NCBI GenBank assembly: GCA_035548375.1
Contig: DASZTG010000021.1
Span: 140,175 to 204,174 of the forward strand
DNA: 64,000 nt
Reading direction: 5' to 3'
Source of the DNA: JACQAP01 sp035548375
Lineage (GTDB): Bacteria; Pseudomonadota; Gammaproteobacteria; Burkholderiales; JACQAP01
The translations under genes and the position numbers were made by a program. Shown here in pieces: positions 1 through 8,811 of the stretch. How positions within the stretch are numbered: the stretch's first letter is position 1; every line of letters begins with the position of its first letter. The notes under the pieces were generated by a model that worked only from the letters and a program-made list of their open reading frames with translations, was not told the origin of the DNA and searched no databases.

Positions 1-41
1 CCACTCATTGGAACGGCGCGCTCACACCCTTTACAACGCTT

Positions 42-485
42 ATGAAAACTGTGGTCCTGCCCGAAGTCGGTAGACGCCTTGGGCTTATACCTCATCCCTC
101 CGAATACTATTCACTGGACTGTATCTATTTATCAGAGTACGACACAGAGCATTTTGGATCTGAGTCCGGGTATCCGAAAGCATTCTCAGTAATCATCGAG
201 CACGAAAACAATTCCAAGCAGTCTTGCGAAGAAATGAGCAAACTCCTCCTATTCAATTCGCCCTTGAAGGTGCTCATTACATATGCGCGCGCCGGGGAGG
301 ATCTGGAGGATCTTTTGGCGCGCTACGGCAAAATGATTGAAAACAGTGGAACAGCTGCGCTTGCCGTGAGCTCACAGAGAATTCTCGTCGTATTCGGCGA
401 TAATCCCGCAGGCAGTCCAACTTGGCGCTCGTACCTATACAATTACAGCGGCTTCATCGAGATTTCACCGCATCTTCTCAAATAA
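42..485 (+). CDS. hypothetical protein, possibly 5'-partial
   Basis: A 147-aa product that I do not recognise. The reading frame stays open upstream of the ATG to the window edge (codons from position 3 read THWNGALTPFTTL before the Met), so the true start may lie outside and this may be only the C-terminal part. An acidic core (SLDCIYL, then IIEHENN about 30 residues later) vaguely resembles the spacing of a PD-(D/E)XK nuclease but lacks the lysine, so no function is assigned. Base composition is clearly AT-richer than every neighbour, which suggests recent acquisition. It is followed by 154 bp without a gene before the LivK-type gene. Confidence 0.6.
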   Translation: MKTVVLPEVGRRLGLIPHPSEYYSLDCIYLSEYDTEHFGSESGYPKAFSVIIEHENNSKQSCEEMSKLLLFNSPLKVLITYARAGEDLEDLLARYGKMIENSGTAALAVSSQRILVVFGDNPAGSPTWRSYLYNYSGFIEISPHLLK

Positions 486-639
486 TAATTAGGGCAGGGG
501 ACAGTCCACCTTGTGGTGCTTAACAAGTGAAGATCAATTGCGGGCCGTATTCCTGGAATCCAAACTGCCTGCTTCCTGTCTCAAAGTTATTCACCCTAAG
601 CTAGCGTTATCGCTTTTATAAGTCAGACCGATTCCGCTC

Positions 640-1878
640 ATGAGAATAACTAAAACGCTGCGAGCCCTGCTCGTCGTGGCCGCCTGTACATGCGCATCCC
701 TCTGTGCTGCACAAGAGCCCATCAAGATCGCTCTTCTGGAACCGCTGAGCGGCCCCTTCGGTCTCGTCGGCGAAAGCATCAGCCGGCACATGCAGGCCGC
801 GGTGGACGAGGTGAACGAGCACGGCGGCGTATTGGGCGGGACGAAGCTCGAGCTCATGCGCATGGACGACAAGCTCAGCCCGCAGGAGGGCGTGCTGCTG
901 CTGAAGCATGCGATCGATGAGAAGGTGCGCATCGTCACGCTGGCTTCCGGCTCCAACATCGCGCACGCGCTGATCGAATCGATCGCCAAGCACAACGCCC
1001 GCAATCCGTCGGAGTCGGTGCTGTTCCTGAATTTCGGCGCGATGGACCCGGCGCTCACCAACGAGAAGTGCAACTTCTGGCATTTCCGCTTCGAGCCGAA
1101 TACCGACATGAAGCTGAATGCCTTGACGGCTTACATGGCACACCAGCGGAAAATCCACGAGGTGTACTTGCTGAACGAGGACTTCGCCTACGGCCAGGCC
1201 ATCAGCCGCGGGGCGAAGGAGCAACTGGCGCAGCGTCGCCCGGACGTCAAGATCGTCGGCGATGACCTGCATCCTCTGCTCAAGGTGAAGGATTTCTCGC
1301 CCTATGTCGCGAAGGTCAAGGCGTCCGGCGCGGATTCACTGGTCACGGGAAATGGCGGGCCGGACATTTACCTGCTGGTGAAGGCGGGCAAGGACGCGGG
1401 CCTCGACATCAATTACTACACGCTCAACGCCCATACCATCGGCGTTGCCGCTGCCATCGGCGGGGCGGGGGCCGACCGCATCAACCAGGTCCTGGCCTGG
1501 CACTCGAATGTTTCGCCCAACAAGCTGGAAGAGACCGCCGCCCGCTACAAGAAGCGCTTCAACGAGGATTACTGGTACTACACGGCGAAGGTCGAGGTGG
1601 ACATGCTGGTGAAGGCGATCAACCAGGCGCAGTCTGCGGATTCGCTCAAGATCGCGAAGGCGCTCGAAGGCCTGCGCATGCAAGGCGATACGGGCGAGCT
1701 GTGGATGCGAGCGGAGGACCATCAACTCGTGCAGCCTCTTTACGTGGCCACGTACAGGAAGGTGACGCCGCCGGCACACGACGTGGAAGGCATCGGATAC
1801 GGCTGGCAGACCGATACCCGCATGGAAGGAAATGACACTGCCGTGCCGACCACCTGCAAGATGGAGCGGCCGGAATAG
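640..1878 (+). CDS. branched-chain amino-acid-type ABC transporter substrate-binding protein
   Basis: Periplasmic solute-binding protein of the LivK/Leu-Ile-Val-binding (type I, Peripla_BP_6) family, 412 aa. Residues 1-24 form a Sec signal peptide (basic MRITK, hydrophobic stretch, CAA cleavage region) followed by the family opening IKIALLEPLSGPFG and later VYLLNEDFAYGQ. The family captures amino acids or small organic acids and hands them to a LivHMGF transporter. No permease or ATPase gene is adjacent, so it is an orphan that must use a transporter encoded elsewhere or act as a sensor. No clear Shine-Dalgarno precedes the ATG. The ligand cannot be told from sequence. Confidence 0.85.
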   Translation: MRITKTLRALLVVAACTCASLCAAQEPIKIALLEPLSGPFGLVGESISRHMQAAVDEVNEHGGVLGGTKLELMRMDDKLSPQEGVLLLKHAIDEKVRIVTLASGSNIAHALIESIAKHNARNPSESVLFLNFGAMDPALTNEKCNFWHFRFEPNTDMKLNALTAYMAHQRKIHEVYLLNEDFAYGQAISRGAKEQLAQRRPDVKIVGDDLHPLLKVKDFSPYVAKVKASGADSLVTGNGGPDIYLLVKAGKDAGLDINYYTLNAHTIGVAAAIGGAGADRINQVLAWHSNVSPNKLEETAARYKKRFNEDYWYYTAKVEVDMLVKAINQAQSADSLKIAKALEGLRMQGDTGELWMRAEDHQLVQPLYVATYRKVTPPAHDVEGIGYGWQTDTRMEGNDTAVPTTCKMERPE

Positions 1879-1906
1879 CGTTGCCAGAACGCGTTCGCGG
1901 AGCGGC

Positions 1907-2392
1907 ATGCAAATCGAAGTCTTCAATCCGGCCTACGCGCAGGGCGTCGTCGACACCATCCTTCCCATCCAGCGCGAGGAATTCGGCATCCGGATATCCA
2001 TCGACGACCAGCCGGATCTGAAGGACATCCCCGGTTTCTACCAGCGCGGTGCAGGCAACTTCTGGGTTGCAGTCGAGGACGATGCGGTCATCGGCACGAT
2101 CGCGCTTCTGGACATCGGCAACAGGCAGGCCGCGTTGCGCAAGATGTTCGTGGCGAAGCCGTTTCGCGGTTCGGCCCGCAACGTCGCGCGTCAATTGCTG
2201 GATACGCTGATGCAGTGGTCGCGCGATCGAGGCATCGCGCAAATCTACCTCGGCACGACGCCCGCCTTCCAGGCCGCGCATCGCTTCTACGAAAAGCACG
2301 GATTCGTGGAAATCGCGAAAGAAGTGCTGCCCCCGGCTTTCCCGGTCATGAAGGTCGATACGAAGTTCTACCTGCTTGCGCTGGCGCCGTAG
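1907..2392 (+). CDS. GNAT family N-acetyltransferase
   Basis: A 161-aa single-domain GCN5-related acetyltransferase that would move an acetyl group from acetyl-CoA to an amine. The start at MQIEVF is chosen because the upstream extension of the frame overlaps the preceding gene. Family core is visible: beta strands FWVAVEDDAVIGTIAL, then RKMFVAKPFRGSARNVARQLL (motif A region, in place of the usual R/Q-x-x-G-x-G/A), and the C-terminal AAHRFYEKHGFVEI that packs on CoA. It lies 28 bp after the LivK-type gene and could be co-transcribed with it. The acceptor substrate is unknown. Confidence 0.85.
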   Translation: MQIEVFNPAYAQGVVDTILPIQREEFGIRISIDDQPDLKDIPGFYQRGAGNFWVAVEDDAVIGTIALLDIGNRQAALRKMFVAKPFRGSARNVARQLLDTLMQWSRDRGIAQIYLGTTPAFQAAHRFYEKHGFVEIAKEVLPPAFPVMKVDTKFYLLALAP

Positions 2393-2471
2393 CCTCGCTG
2401 CAGCGCATCGACACTACGGCTATGGTTTGAATTAAGCTGGCGAAACCCGGTCCCCGATAACGCTTCAGGGA

Positions 2472-2768
2472 ATGCCAGCCATCATGAAAACCCGCCTTCT
2501 TGTTGCGCTCTTGTCGCTGATCGGTTCGCTCGCGCATGCGCAAACGCCGGTGTGCTCCGAATGGGAGTCGAAACTGAAAGTGGATATCAACGAGGCCAAC
2601 GGCTGCGAGGCCGAATACCAGGCCTGCGTCGACCTCGGCCCCACCAATCCGATGCGGGAATTGAATTACTGCCGCAACCTGCAGGCGACGTGCGAATCAC
2701 TGGATGGGCCGATCGAGAGCGACGAAGTCAAGCAGCAGGTGGAGGAATACAAGAAGCAGTGCTCGTAG
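2472..2768 (+). CDS. small secreted cysteine-rich protein
   Basis: A 98-aa protein of unknown function. The N-terminus (MKTRLLVALLSLIGSLAHA) is a clear signal peptide, so export to the periplasm is likely; the alternative start at 2484 would begin exactly at that peptide. The mature part holds six cysteines: one near its N-terminus, two pairs each spaced C-x6-C (CEAEYQAC and CRNLQATC), and one at the penultimate residue. This suggests a compact helical protein held by disulfides. No family is recognised. It ends 34 bp before the SDR gene. Confidence 0.7.
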   Translation: MPAIMKTRLLVALLSLIGSLAHAQTPVCSEWESKLKVDINEANGCEAEYQACVDLGPTNPMRELNYCRNLQATCESLDGPIESDEVKQQVEEYKKQCS

Positions 2769-2802
2769 TCATGACCTACTGGCAAAGGGAGCGTTGAAAA
2801 CA

Positions 2803-3600
2803 ATGAGGAGATTGGAAGGTCAAACCGCGCTTGTGACCGGTGCCGGTCGCGGCATCGGCGCGGCGATGGCACTCGCGTATGCGCGCGAGGGTGCACACGT
2901 GGCCGTGACGGACCTGAGCGAAGCCGGCATCAATGGGGTGGCGGAACAGGTCCGGGCGCTCGGCGTGCAGGCGGAAGCTTTCGTCGTCGACGTGCGCGAG
3001 CCCGCGCAAACGGCGGCGATGGTCGAGCGCGTGGCGAAGCGATTCGGCCGGCTGGACCACATGGTCAACAACGCCGGCGTCATCCGCGTGAAATCTTTCC
3101 TGAATACGACACCGGAAGATTGGGATTTCATCCAGTCAGTCAACGTGCGCGGACTGTTCTTTGCGTTGCAAGCGGGTGCACGGCAGATGCTGAAGCAATC
3201 GCCGCTCGCCGAGGGCCGGCCCAACGGCAAGATCCTGAACCTGGCATCCATCGCCGGGCGTGGCGGCCGGCCGATGCTGGCAGCCTATGCGGCGAGCAAG
3301 GCCACCGTGATCAATATCACGCAGACCGCGGCGCTGGAGTTCGCGCCGCGCGTGGCCGTCAACGCGATCTGCCCTGGTCCGGTGGATACGGACATGTGGA
3401 AGCTGATCGACGACGAGTGGACGAAGATCGAAGGCAAGCCGCCCGGCGCGGTCTGGAAGGAACGCACGCGCGCGATTCCTATGGGCCGTCCCGAGAAACC
3501 CGACGACCTGACCGGCATGGCGGTTTTCCTCGCCAGCAAGGAAGCCGACTACATCACCGGGCAGTCGTTCAACATCGACGGCGGGCTGGTGCCGATGTGA
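2803..3600 (+). CDS. SDR family NAD(P)-dependent oxidoreductase
   Basis: Classical short-chain dehydrogenase/reductase, 265 aa. The Rossmann motif TGAGRGIG is at residues 12-19, VNNAG follows beta-4, a serine lies in LNLASIAG, and the catalytic Y-x-x-x-K is YAASK. The aspartate in VTDLS after beta-2 suggests NAD preference. The start ATG is preceded by AAAGGGA about 12 bases upstream; an in-frame extension to 2704 overlaps the small secreted-protein gene and is not used. The C-terminus (SFNIDGGLVPM) is typical of the polyol/sorbitol dehydrogenase-like branch, but the substrate cannot be assigned. Confidence 0.9.
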   Translation: MRRLEGQTALVTGAGRGIGAAMALAYAREGAHVAVTDLSEAGINGVAEQVRALGVQAEAFVVDVREPAQTAAMVERVAKRFGRLDHMVNNAGVIRVKSFLNTTPEDWDFIQSVNVRGLFFALQAGARQMLKQSPLAEGRPNGKILNLASIAGRGGRPMLAAYAASKATVINITQTAALEFAPRVAVNAICPGPVDTDMWKLIDDEWTKIEGKPPGAVWKERTRAIPMGRPEKPDDLTGMAVFLASKEADYITGQSFNIDGGLVPM

Positions 3601-3615
3601 AGCGGAAAGCCACCG

Positions 3616-4380
3616 CTATTCCAGTCCGGGCCGCCAATCGTCCCCGGGATTCCACTGGAACGACGTACGCGCAGTGACGCCCGGCTTCAAGCGGCGATCC
3701 GGCCCATAGTCCGCGAGCGGGTGGAAAAAGAGCGGCGCGTCCGCCAGCAAGGAGTCCAGCCGATTCCGCAAAGCGTCCAGCATAGCCACTCGTGCCGGCT
3801 CGTCGATCAGCCCGATGCCGTGCGCGATGAACGGCGGCAGCACGTCGAAGCCGACGTAGCGTAGTACCCCGTTCTGGAGCGGCCACAGGATGCGGTGGAT
3901 GTCGCCGTCCATGCCGTCGGGCGCGAATACGCTTTCCCTTGCGCCGGTCGTGACGGATACCAGTGCCCGCCGTCCCTTCAACAGGCCGTCCTCGAATCTT
4001 TGCGTGGGCGTGTAGGCGAAGCCGTAGGTCATCACGCGGTCGATCCAGCCCTTCAGGATCGCCGGGGGGCCAAACCACCACATCGGGAATTGCAGTATGA
4101 GCACCTCGCACCAGCGCAATTTTTCCTGCTCTTCTTCGATTTGAGGCACGTAACCAGAACCGGCCAGGGCGTGCTTCATCTCTGCGCGATACTCGTAGAC
4201 GTCGGGATTTGCCCTTTCCGTGTAATCGGCGGGCCCGGCCGAGGGATCGAATCGTTGGGCGTAGAGGTCCGAGACCCGGACCTGATGACCGCGTGCATTC
4301 AGATGATCCATCGCCGTCTGCAGCAGCGCGCCGTTGAAGGATTTCGGCTCCGGGTGGGCAAAAACGAATAGTATTTTCAT
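3616..4380 (-). CDS. NAD(P)H dehydrogenase (quinone)/flavodoxin-fold oxidoreductase
   Basis: Flavodoxin_2 family protein, 254 aa, related to NQO1, MdaB and KefF. The N-terminus MKILFVFAHPEPKSFNGAL carries the FMN/FAD phosphate-binding region, and FPMWWFGPPAILKGWIDRV is the conserved second flavin-binding segment. Members reduce quinones by two electrons, avoiding semiquinone radicals. The start is chosen at the family N-terminus; the frame continues upstream but overlaps the divergent TPR gene. It is convergent with the SDR gene, with 15 bp between stops. Confidence 0.88.
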   Translation of the reverse strand: MKILFVFAHPEPKSFNGALLQTAMDHLNARGHQVRVSDLYAQRFDPSAGPADYTERANPDVYEYRAEMKHALAGSGYVPQIEEEQEKLRWCEVLILQFPMWWFGPPAILKGWIDRVMTYGFAYTPTQRFEDGLLKGRRALVSVTTGARESVFAPDGMDGDIHRILWPLQNGVLRYVGFDVLPPFIAHGIGLIDEPARVAMLDALRNRLDSLLADAPLFFHPLADYGPDRRLKPGVTARTSFQWNPGDDWRPGLE

Positions 4381-4435
4381 GTTGTCGAAGGGGTTATTGA
4401 CCGGTGATCCGGTCGCGCGAGGAACGCAATATGCC

Positions 4436-6103
4436 ATGCTCGAAATTATCCGGCGCCGCTCGATGCGAGGAAGGCCTGTGAATCGGAACCTGCACGTCGC
4501 CGCTTTCGTCTTCGTGGTCGCGATATTTTCCGCGGCCGCGTGGGCCGACGAGCATGCCGCGCATGCTCTGGGCAAGGTGGATTTCCCCGCGAGTTGCGCA
4601 AGCACGGTGCAAGTAGACTTCGATCGCGCGGTGGCCTTGCTGCATCACATGACGTATCCGCAGGCGCGCGAAGCGTTCGCGAAAATCGCGGCCGCCGATC
4701 CGGGTTGCGCGATGGCGCACTGGGGCATCGCCATGACGCTGTTCCAGCCATTGTGGCCGACGCGCCCCGACCTGGATACGCGCGCGCGAGGATGGGATGA
4801 GGTGCAGAAGGCCATCGCGCTGAAGCCACCGACAGAGCGGGAACGCCTGTTCATCGCCGCGGCTGCCGCATTTTTCCAGGAGCCGGCGTCGAACGACTAT
4901 TGGCTACGAATTCGTCGCTGGGAGCAGGCCCAGAAACAAGCTGCCGACGCCTACCCGGATGACGACGAGGCCCTGGCGTTCTACGCGCTTGCGCATCTTG
5001 CAGTTGCGCCTGCGGATGCGACTGCGCGCCGCTATTCCGATGAATCCGCCGCCATGCTGATGCGCGTCTATCGCCACAATCCCGATCATCCCGGCGCCAT
5101 GCATTACCTCGTCCACGCGAACGATGTGCCCGGGCGGGAACGCGAATCGCTGGAGATCACGCGCAAGTACGAATCGGTCGCACCGCGCAATCCGCACGCG
5201 CTGCACATGCCCACCCACATTTACACGCGCCTCGGTGACTGGGACGGGGTGATTCGCGGGAACCTGCTTGCCGCGGATGCGGCGCTGGAATTTCCCGCGG
5301 GCGATCGCGGCCAATACGTCTGGGACGAGTTTCCGCATGCAATCGAATACCTGGTCTACGCCGATCTCCAGAAGGGCCGGGATACCGCTGCCGCGGCGCA
5401 AGTGCAGCGTTTGCGTGAAACGGCGAATCTCGAGCCCACTTTCAAGACGGCCTTCCACCAGGCATCGACGCAGGCGCGATATGCGCTGGAGCAACGCGAC
5501 TGGGTCGCGGCGGCGGCGATCGTGCCGCGCGAACCCGCTTCCGTCGATTGGGATCGCTTTGCCTGGCCCGAAGCGATCTCCCGCTTCGCGCGCGGACTGG
5601 GCGCGGCTCACCTCGGCGACCTCGATGAAGCGCGGGCGCAGCGCGCGGCACTCCAGCGCCTCGAGGATGCAATGGCCAAGGCGGGCGAGGACTTGTTCGC
5701 GCGCAACATTCGCATGCTCGGCCTCGAGCTGGCAGCCTGGCGCGCGCACATGGAAGGGAAATACGAATCCAGCATCGGGTTGATGATCGAGGCGTCCGAA
5801 CTCGAGGCTTCCACGCCCAAGCATGCCGTGACGCCCGGCCCGACCTTGCCGGCCGACGAACAGCTGGGGGACATGCTCATGGAGCAGGAGCAGGCGCCCG
5901 CCGCGCTCGTCGCCTACCAGCGCGCGCTCGAACACTACCCTCGCCGGTTCAACAGCCTGCTTGGCGCGGCCCGCGCGGCACGCACGGTTCGCAACGACGA
6001 AGCCGCGCGTGCCTTTTACCAGGAACTTCTTGCGGTGGCGGGCGACGGCGAGCGCAAGCCGGCCGTGCTGGAAGCCAGAAGCTTTCTGGCCCAAAAACGC
6101 TGA
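4436..6103 (+). CDS. secreted tetratricopeptide-repeat protein
   Basis: A 555-aa protein with a signal peptide (hydrophobic stretch about residues 18-35 ending AAAWA before DEHAAHA), followed by helical repeats of TPR type, for example YPQAREAFAKIAAADPGCAM near the N-terminus and LVAYQRALEHYPRRFNSLLG near the C-terminus. Such periplasmic TPR proteins are probably scaffolds; no catalytic domain is seen. The chosen ATG has AGGAA about 11 bases upstream; a GTG at 4478 with GAGGAAGG is an alternative. The 55-bp gap to the divergent flavodoxin-fold gene must hold both promoters. Confidence 0.75.
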   Translation: MLEIIRRRSMRGRPVNRNLHVAAFVFVVAIFSAAAWADEHAAHALGKVDFPASCASTVQVDFDRAVALLHHMTYPQAREAFAKIAAADPGCAMAHWGIAMTLFQPLWPTRPDLDTRARGWDEVQKAIALKPPTERERLFIAAAAAFFQEPASNDYWLRIRRWEQAQKQAADAYPDDDEALAFYALAHLAVAPADATARRYSDESAAMLMRVYRHNPDHPGAMHYLVHANDVPGRERESLEITRKYESVAPRNPHALHMPTHIYTRLGDWDGVIRGNLLAADAALEFPAGDRGQYVWDEFPHAIEYLVYADLQKGRDTAAAAQVQRLRETANLEPTFKTAFHQASTQARYALEQRDWVAAAAIVPREPASVDWDRFAWPEAISRFARGLGAAHLGDLDEARAQRAALQRLEDAMAKAGEDLFARNIRMLGLELAAWRAHMEGKYESSIGLMIEASELEASTPKHAVTPGPTLPADEQLGDMLMEQEQAPAALVAYQRALEHYPRRFNSLLGAARAARTVRNDEAARAFYQELLAVAGDGERKPAVLEARSFLAQKR

Positions 6104-6152
6104 CAATAATGGTACGCAGCAAGATACCTTCACGAATATCGCGAATCCAATC

Positions 6153-6875
6153 ATGCCAAGAACCCTGACCCGCTTTCTGATTCTCTCTTTTCTCCTTGCC
6201 AGCGGTGCCGCCCTGGCGCAAAACGCCAACGAAGAGGCGGTCCAGCGAGTCGCGCAATCGCACGATCCGGCGATGTTCCTGGCAACCGGCGCGCTGTACG
6301 TGAAGCAGGAGGCCGTTCGCGCGAATGGCGGCAAGGCGCTGCCACCGGAACTGGATGCCGAAGTCGAGCGATTGATCGACGCCGAGGTGCGCGATCCCGC
6401 GTGGTTCCGCGAAACGCTCGCAAAGGTCATCGCCGAATCGTTTTCCGCCGAGGAAGCCGATACCATCGCCACCCACTTCGAAACCCCGGGCGGGAAACTG
6501 CAGCGCCGCACCGTCGAGCTGGCGGTAAGCGAAGTGCTGGCGAATATCTATACCTTCACCAACAAGATCGACTACCAGCTGGCGGCGGCGTCGAAGCGCG
6601 AGATGGATGACTTGCACAAGGCCGCGGGACCGATGCGCGGCACCTGCAATTGCCCCACGCCCAAGGAGCGCGAGGAGATGCAGCGGGTTTCCAACGGCGC
6701 GCCGCTGGAAGGTCCGGCCGACTTGTCAAAATATCCGGAGGCGGTGAAGTTCGCCAACAGCGCGCTCGGCATCAAGTACATGAAGACCCTGACGCTGCAA
6801 GGCATTTCTGCGATGAACTCGCACTTCGAAACCGCGGCGAAGCATGCCCGCGATCTCGTGGCGGCGGGGCGCTAG
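6153..6875 (+). CDS. hypothetical secreted protein
   Basis: A 240-aa protein with a signal peptide (LTRFLILSFLLASGAALAQ) and a mostly helical acidic mature region. The mid-part (ESFSAEEADTIATHFETPGG) recalls DUF2059-type periplasmic proteins, in which a helix pair is followed by 'F..T..G', but the match is weak and no function is claimed. A GTCNCPTP segment contributes two cysteines spaced C-x-C. It lies 49 bp after the TPR gene and may be co-transcribed. Confidence 0.65.
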   Translation: MPRTLTRFLILSFLLASGAALAQNANEEAVQRVAQSHDPAMFLATGALYVKQEAVRANGGKALPPELDAEVERLIDAEVRDPAWFRETLAKVIAESFSAEEADTIATHFETPGGKLQRRTVELAVSEVLANIYTFTNKIDYQLAAASKREMDDLHKAAGPMRGTCNCPTPKEREEMQRVSNGAPLEGPADLSKYPEAVKFANSALGIKYMKTLTLQGISAMNSHFETAAKHARDLVAAGR

Positions 6876-6889
6876 CGAGGAAGTGCAGC

Positions 6890-7948
6890 TTAACCGACGA
6901 CCTTGTGGTGGCCGGGATCGAGCACCGGATCCGCGATCCTGTTCGCCATGCGCGCGCGAATCCGCTTGCGCAGGGCAATCACGGGCTTCTCGACGTATTC
7001 GAAGGAAATCCAGGAAGACAGCAGGCACGACCCCACGAGCAGCAGGAAGTTGAGCTTGTCCACCAGGTCGATGTCGAAATAGAGGAAGAGCCAGATGAAC
7101 AGGAAGTGGTTCAGGAATACGCCGTAGCTCAGATTGCCGCACATCGTATCGAACGCGCCGCTCTTCACGTTACGCAGCACCGTGACGATCGGCAGGCCGA
7201 TGAGGAAGCCGCAGAGCACTTCCGGAATGTAGGGCTCCTGCGATGACGCCGAGAGCGAATGCAGGAAGAACAACACGGCAAGCAGCAGCCAGACGGCCTT
7301 CAGTTGGCGTTCGCTGATCGCTTCCTTCGAATCGAGCAGGCTGCCGCAAAGGAAGAAGAACAGCGTGCCCGGGATCAGGCGATAGCCGAAGATCACCGGA
7401 TCGAGGATGTGGAAGACGGCGAGCGCGAAAATGCCGAGCGACAGGAACAGCGCCGTCGCCCGAAATTTGCCCGCCAAGATGATCGGGATCAGGACGTAGA
7501 AGCACATTTCCAGCGCCAGCGACCATGTTTGTGGCATGAGCACGCTGTCCGACAGGCCGACCATCCAGTTGATGTTCAGCGGGAACACCAGCATGTTCAG
7601 GACGAACTTCTCGAACGTCACGCCGCCGACCCAGTGATTGGCGGGATGGATCAGCAGCACGACGATGAGGCTCAAAACGAGGTAGAACAGGAATTGCGGA
7701 TACAGCCGCATCAGGCGATCGAGATAGAAGTACCGAATTCCCCGCCATCCGGAATAGTGCTTCTCGATCTGCGCCGTCATGACGAAGCCGCTCAGCAGGA
7801 AAAACGAGATGACGGCGAATACGCCCTCGTTGCGGCTGAAAAAATAGACGCCGAAATGGGAAAGGAAAACCAGCAGGGCAAGAATCAGTCGGTAAGTACC
7901 CATCATCGACAACTCGTCGGCAGTTGCTTTTCCCGCATGCATCTCCAT
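6890..7948 (-). CDS. acyltransferase 3 family membrane protein (OafA-like)
   Basis: About 352 aa, with roughly ten hydrophobic segments. The N-terminal helix RLILALLVFLSHFGVYFF carries the family's conserved histidine, and FFLLSGFVM and RLYPQF are typical of the acyltransferase-3 fold. Family members O-acylate sugars of LPS, exopolysaccharide or peptidoglycan. The start is uncertain: ATGs at 7948, 7942, 7906 and 7903 are all in frame, and none has a strong Shine-Dalgarno. The ORF remains open to 8227 but the added residues do not look like family sequence. Convergent with the upstream secreted-protein gene. Confidence 0.82.
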   Translation of the reverse strand: MEMHAGKATADELSMMGTYRLILALLVFLSHFGVYFFSRNEGVFAVISFFLLSGFVMTAQIEKHYSGWRGIRYFYLDRLMRLYPQFLFYLVLSLIVVLLIHPANHWVGGVTFEKFVLNMLVFPLNINWMVGLSDSVLMPQTWSLALEMCFYVLIPIILAGKFRATALFLSLGIFALAVFHILDPVIFGYRLIPGTLFFFLCGSLLDSKEAISERQLKAVWLLLAVLFFLHSLSASSQEPYIPEVLCGFLIGLPIVTVLRNVKSGAFDTMCGNLSYGVFLNHFLFIWLFLYFDIDLVDKLNFLLLVGSCLLSSWISFEYVEKPVIALRKRIRARMANRIADPVLDPGHHKVVG

Positions 7949-8465
7949 CGAGATGCGATTTTGGTGAACTGGAGTAACCCGGAGGGAGTGCGGGTCCAGC
8001 CAGCTCACGAAGTTGCAGCCATCATGACCGATTGACCTTACGTCAATCTTTTTACATCGATTTTTTCTTTTAGTCGGTCGACATGGCACCGGCGTTCGAT
8101 CGACCGGCGGCAGGAAACGTGTCGCGTGAAGCGCAAATTCATGTGCGGTTCCCTGGCGAACCGGTGCGCCGCAGGTCTGGGCTGGACTTCGGCCCTTGCC
8201 GCCGAAATGGCAGCCCCACAGAATCATGATCTCGATTCCTTACTGTCAGCTTACGTACGTATGCCAAGTGCCTATCCGCAAGGTAGTTTATGCCGCATGG
8301 GTGAGGTTATCGCGCCCGGGGATTGGCCTCCGATGCCCCTCCTCGTGACTCGACCGGGATGGGTGCTGGCTGTTAGCCTTTCCTGCGCTGCTGCGAGATT
8401 TGGCACGACATATCAAACACTTGTAGGAATTTGCCGTTGCAGCCGCGGCGCGACCAGGAGACATC
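7949..8465. other. 517-bp divergent intergenic region
   Basis: Separates the acyltransferase gene (minus) from the DUF2277 gene (plus). It contains an AT-rich stretch at about 8040-8075 (runs of T) that could hold promoters. A small inverted repeat (GCATCTC/GAGATGC) lies next to the acyltransferase start. A stop-free frame at 8126-8500 has no start signal, overlaps the DUF2277 start and shows no protein-like composition, so no gene is called. Confidence 0.5.
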
Positions 8466-8735
8466 ATGTGCAGGAACATCAAGATCCTGTTCAACTTTGA
8501 GCCGCCGGTAACGGACGACGAGATCCGTGCCGCGGCGCTGCAGTTCGTGCGCAAGGTCAGTGGATTTACGCGGCCGTCACGCGCGAACGAAGCCGCGTTC
8601 GCTGCGGCTGTCGAGGAGATCGCGGCCGCATCGAGGAAGCTGCTCGGTTCCCTCGAAACGCACGCGCCGCCGCGCAACCGCGAGGACATGATCGCGAAGG
8701 CGCGCGAGCGCTCGGCGAAAAGATTTTCGAGTTAG
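8466..8735 (+). CDS. DUF2277 family protein
   Basis: An 89-aa protein starting MCRNIKILFNFEPP, the hallmark N-terminus of the DUF2277 family, continuing with DDEIRAAALQFVRKVSGF and a helical C-terminus. The family is widespread in bacteria with unknown function; the cysteine at position 2 and the following basic residues are its most conserved part. AGGAGA lies directly upstream of the ATG (8456-8461). The gene stands alone. Confidence 0.9.
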   Translation: MCRNIKILFNFEPPVTDDEIRAAALQFVRKVSGFTRPSRANEAAFAAAVEEIAAASRKLLGSLETHAPPRNREDMIAKARERSAKRFSS

Positions 8736-8811
8736 CGGCGCCCCGAGGCGCCCGGACCGCAAGGGTGATAACGTTCGCACAGGACATTTACATATACGGA
8801 GGGGGACCGTG

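Noticed and set aside
491..525. GGGGACAGTCC-containing hairpin considered as a REP/RAYT remnant
   Set aside because: Single copy in the window and no RAYT gene; too little to support.
8126..8500. 124-aa open frame before the DUF2277 gene
   Set aside because: Overlaps the DUF2277 start, no Shine-Dalgarno, composition not protein-like.
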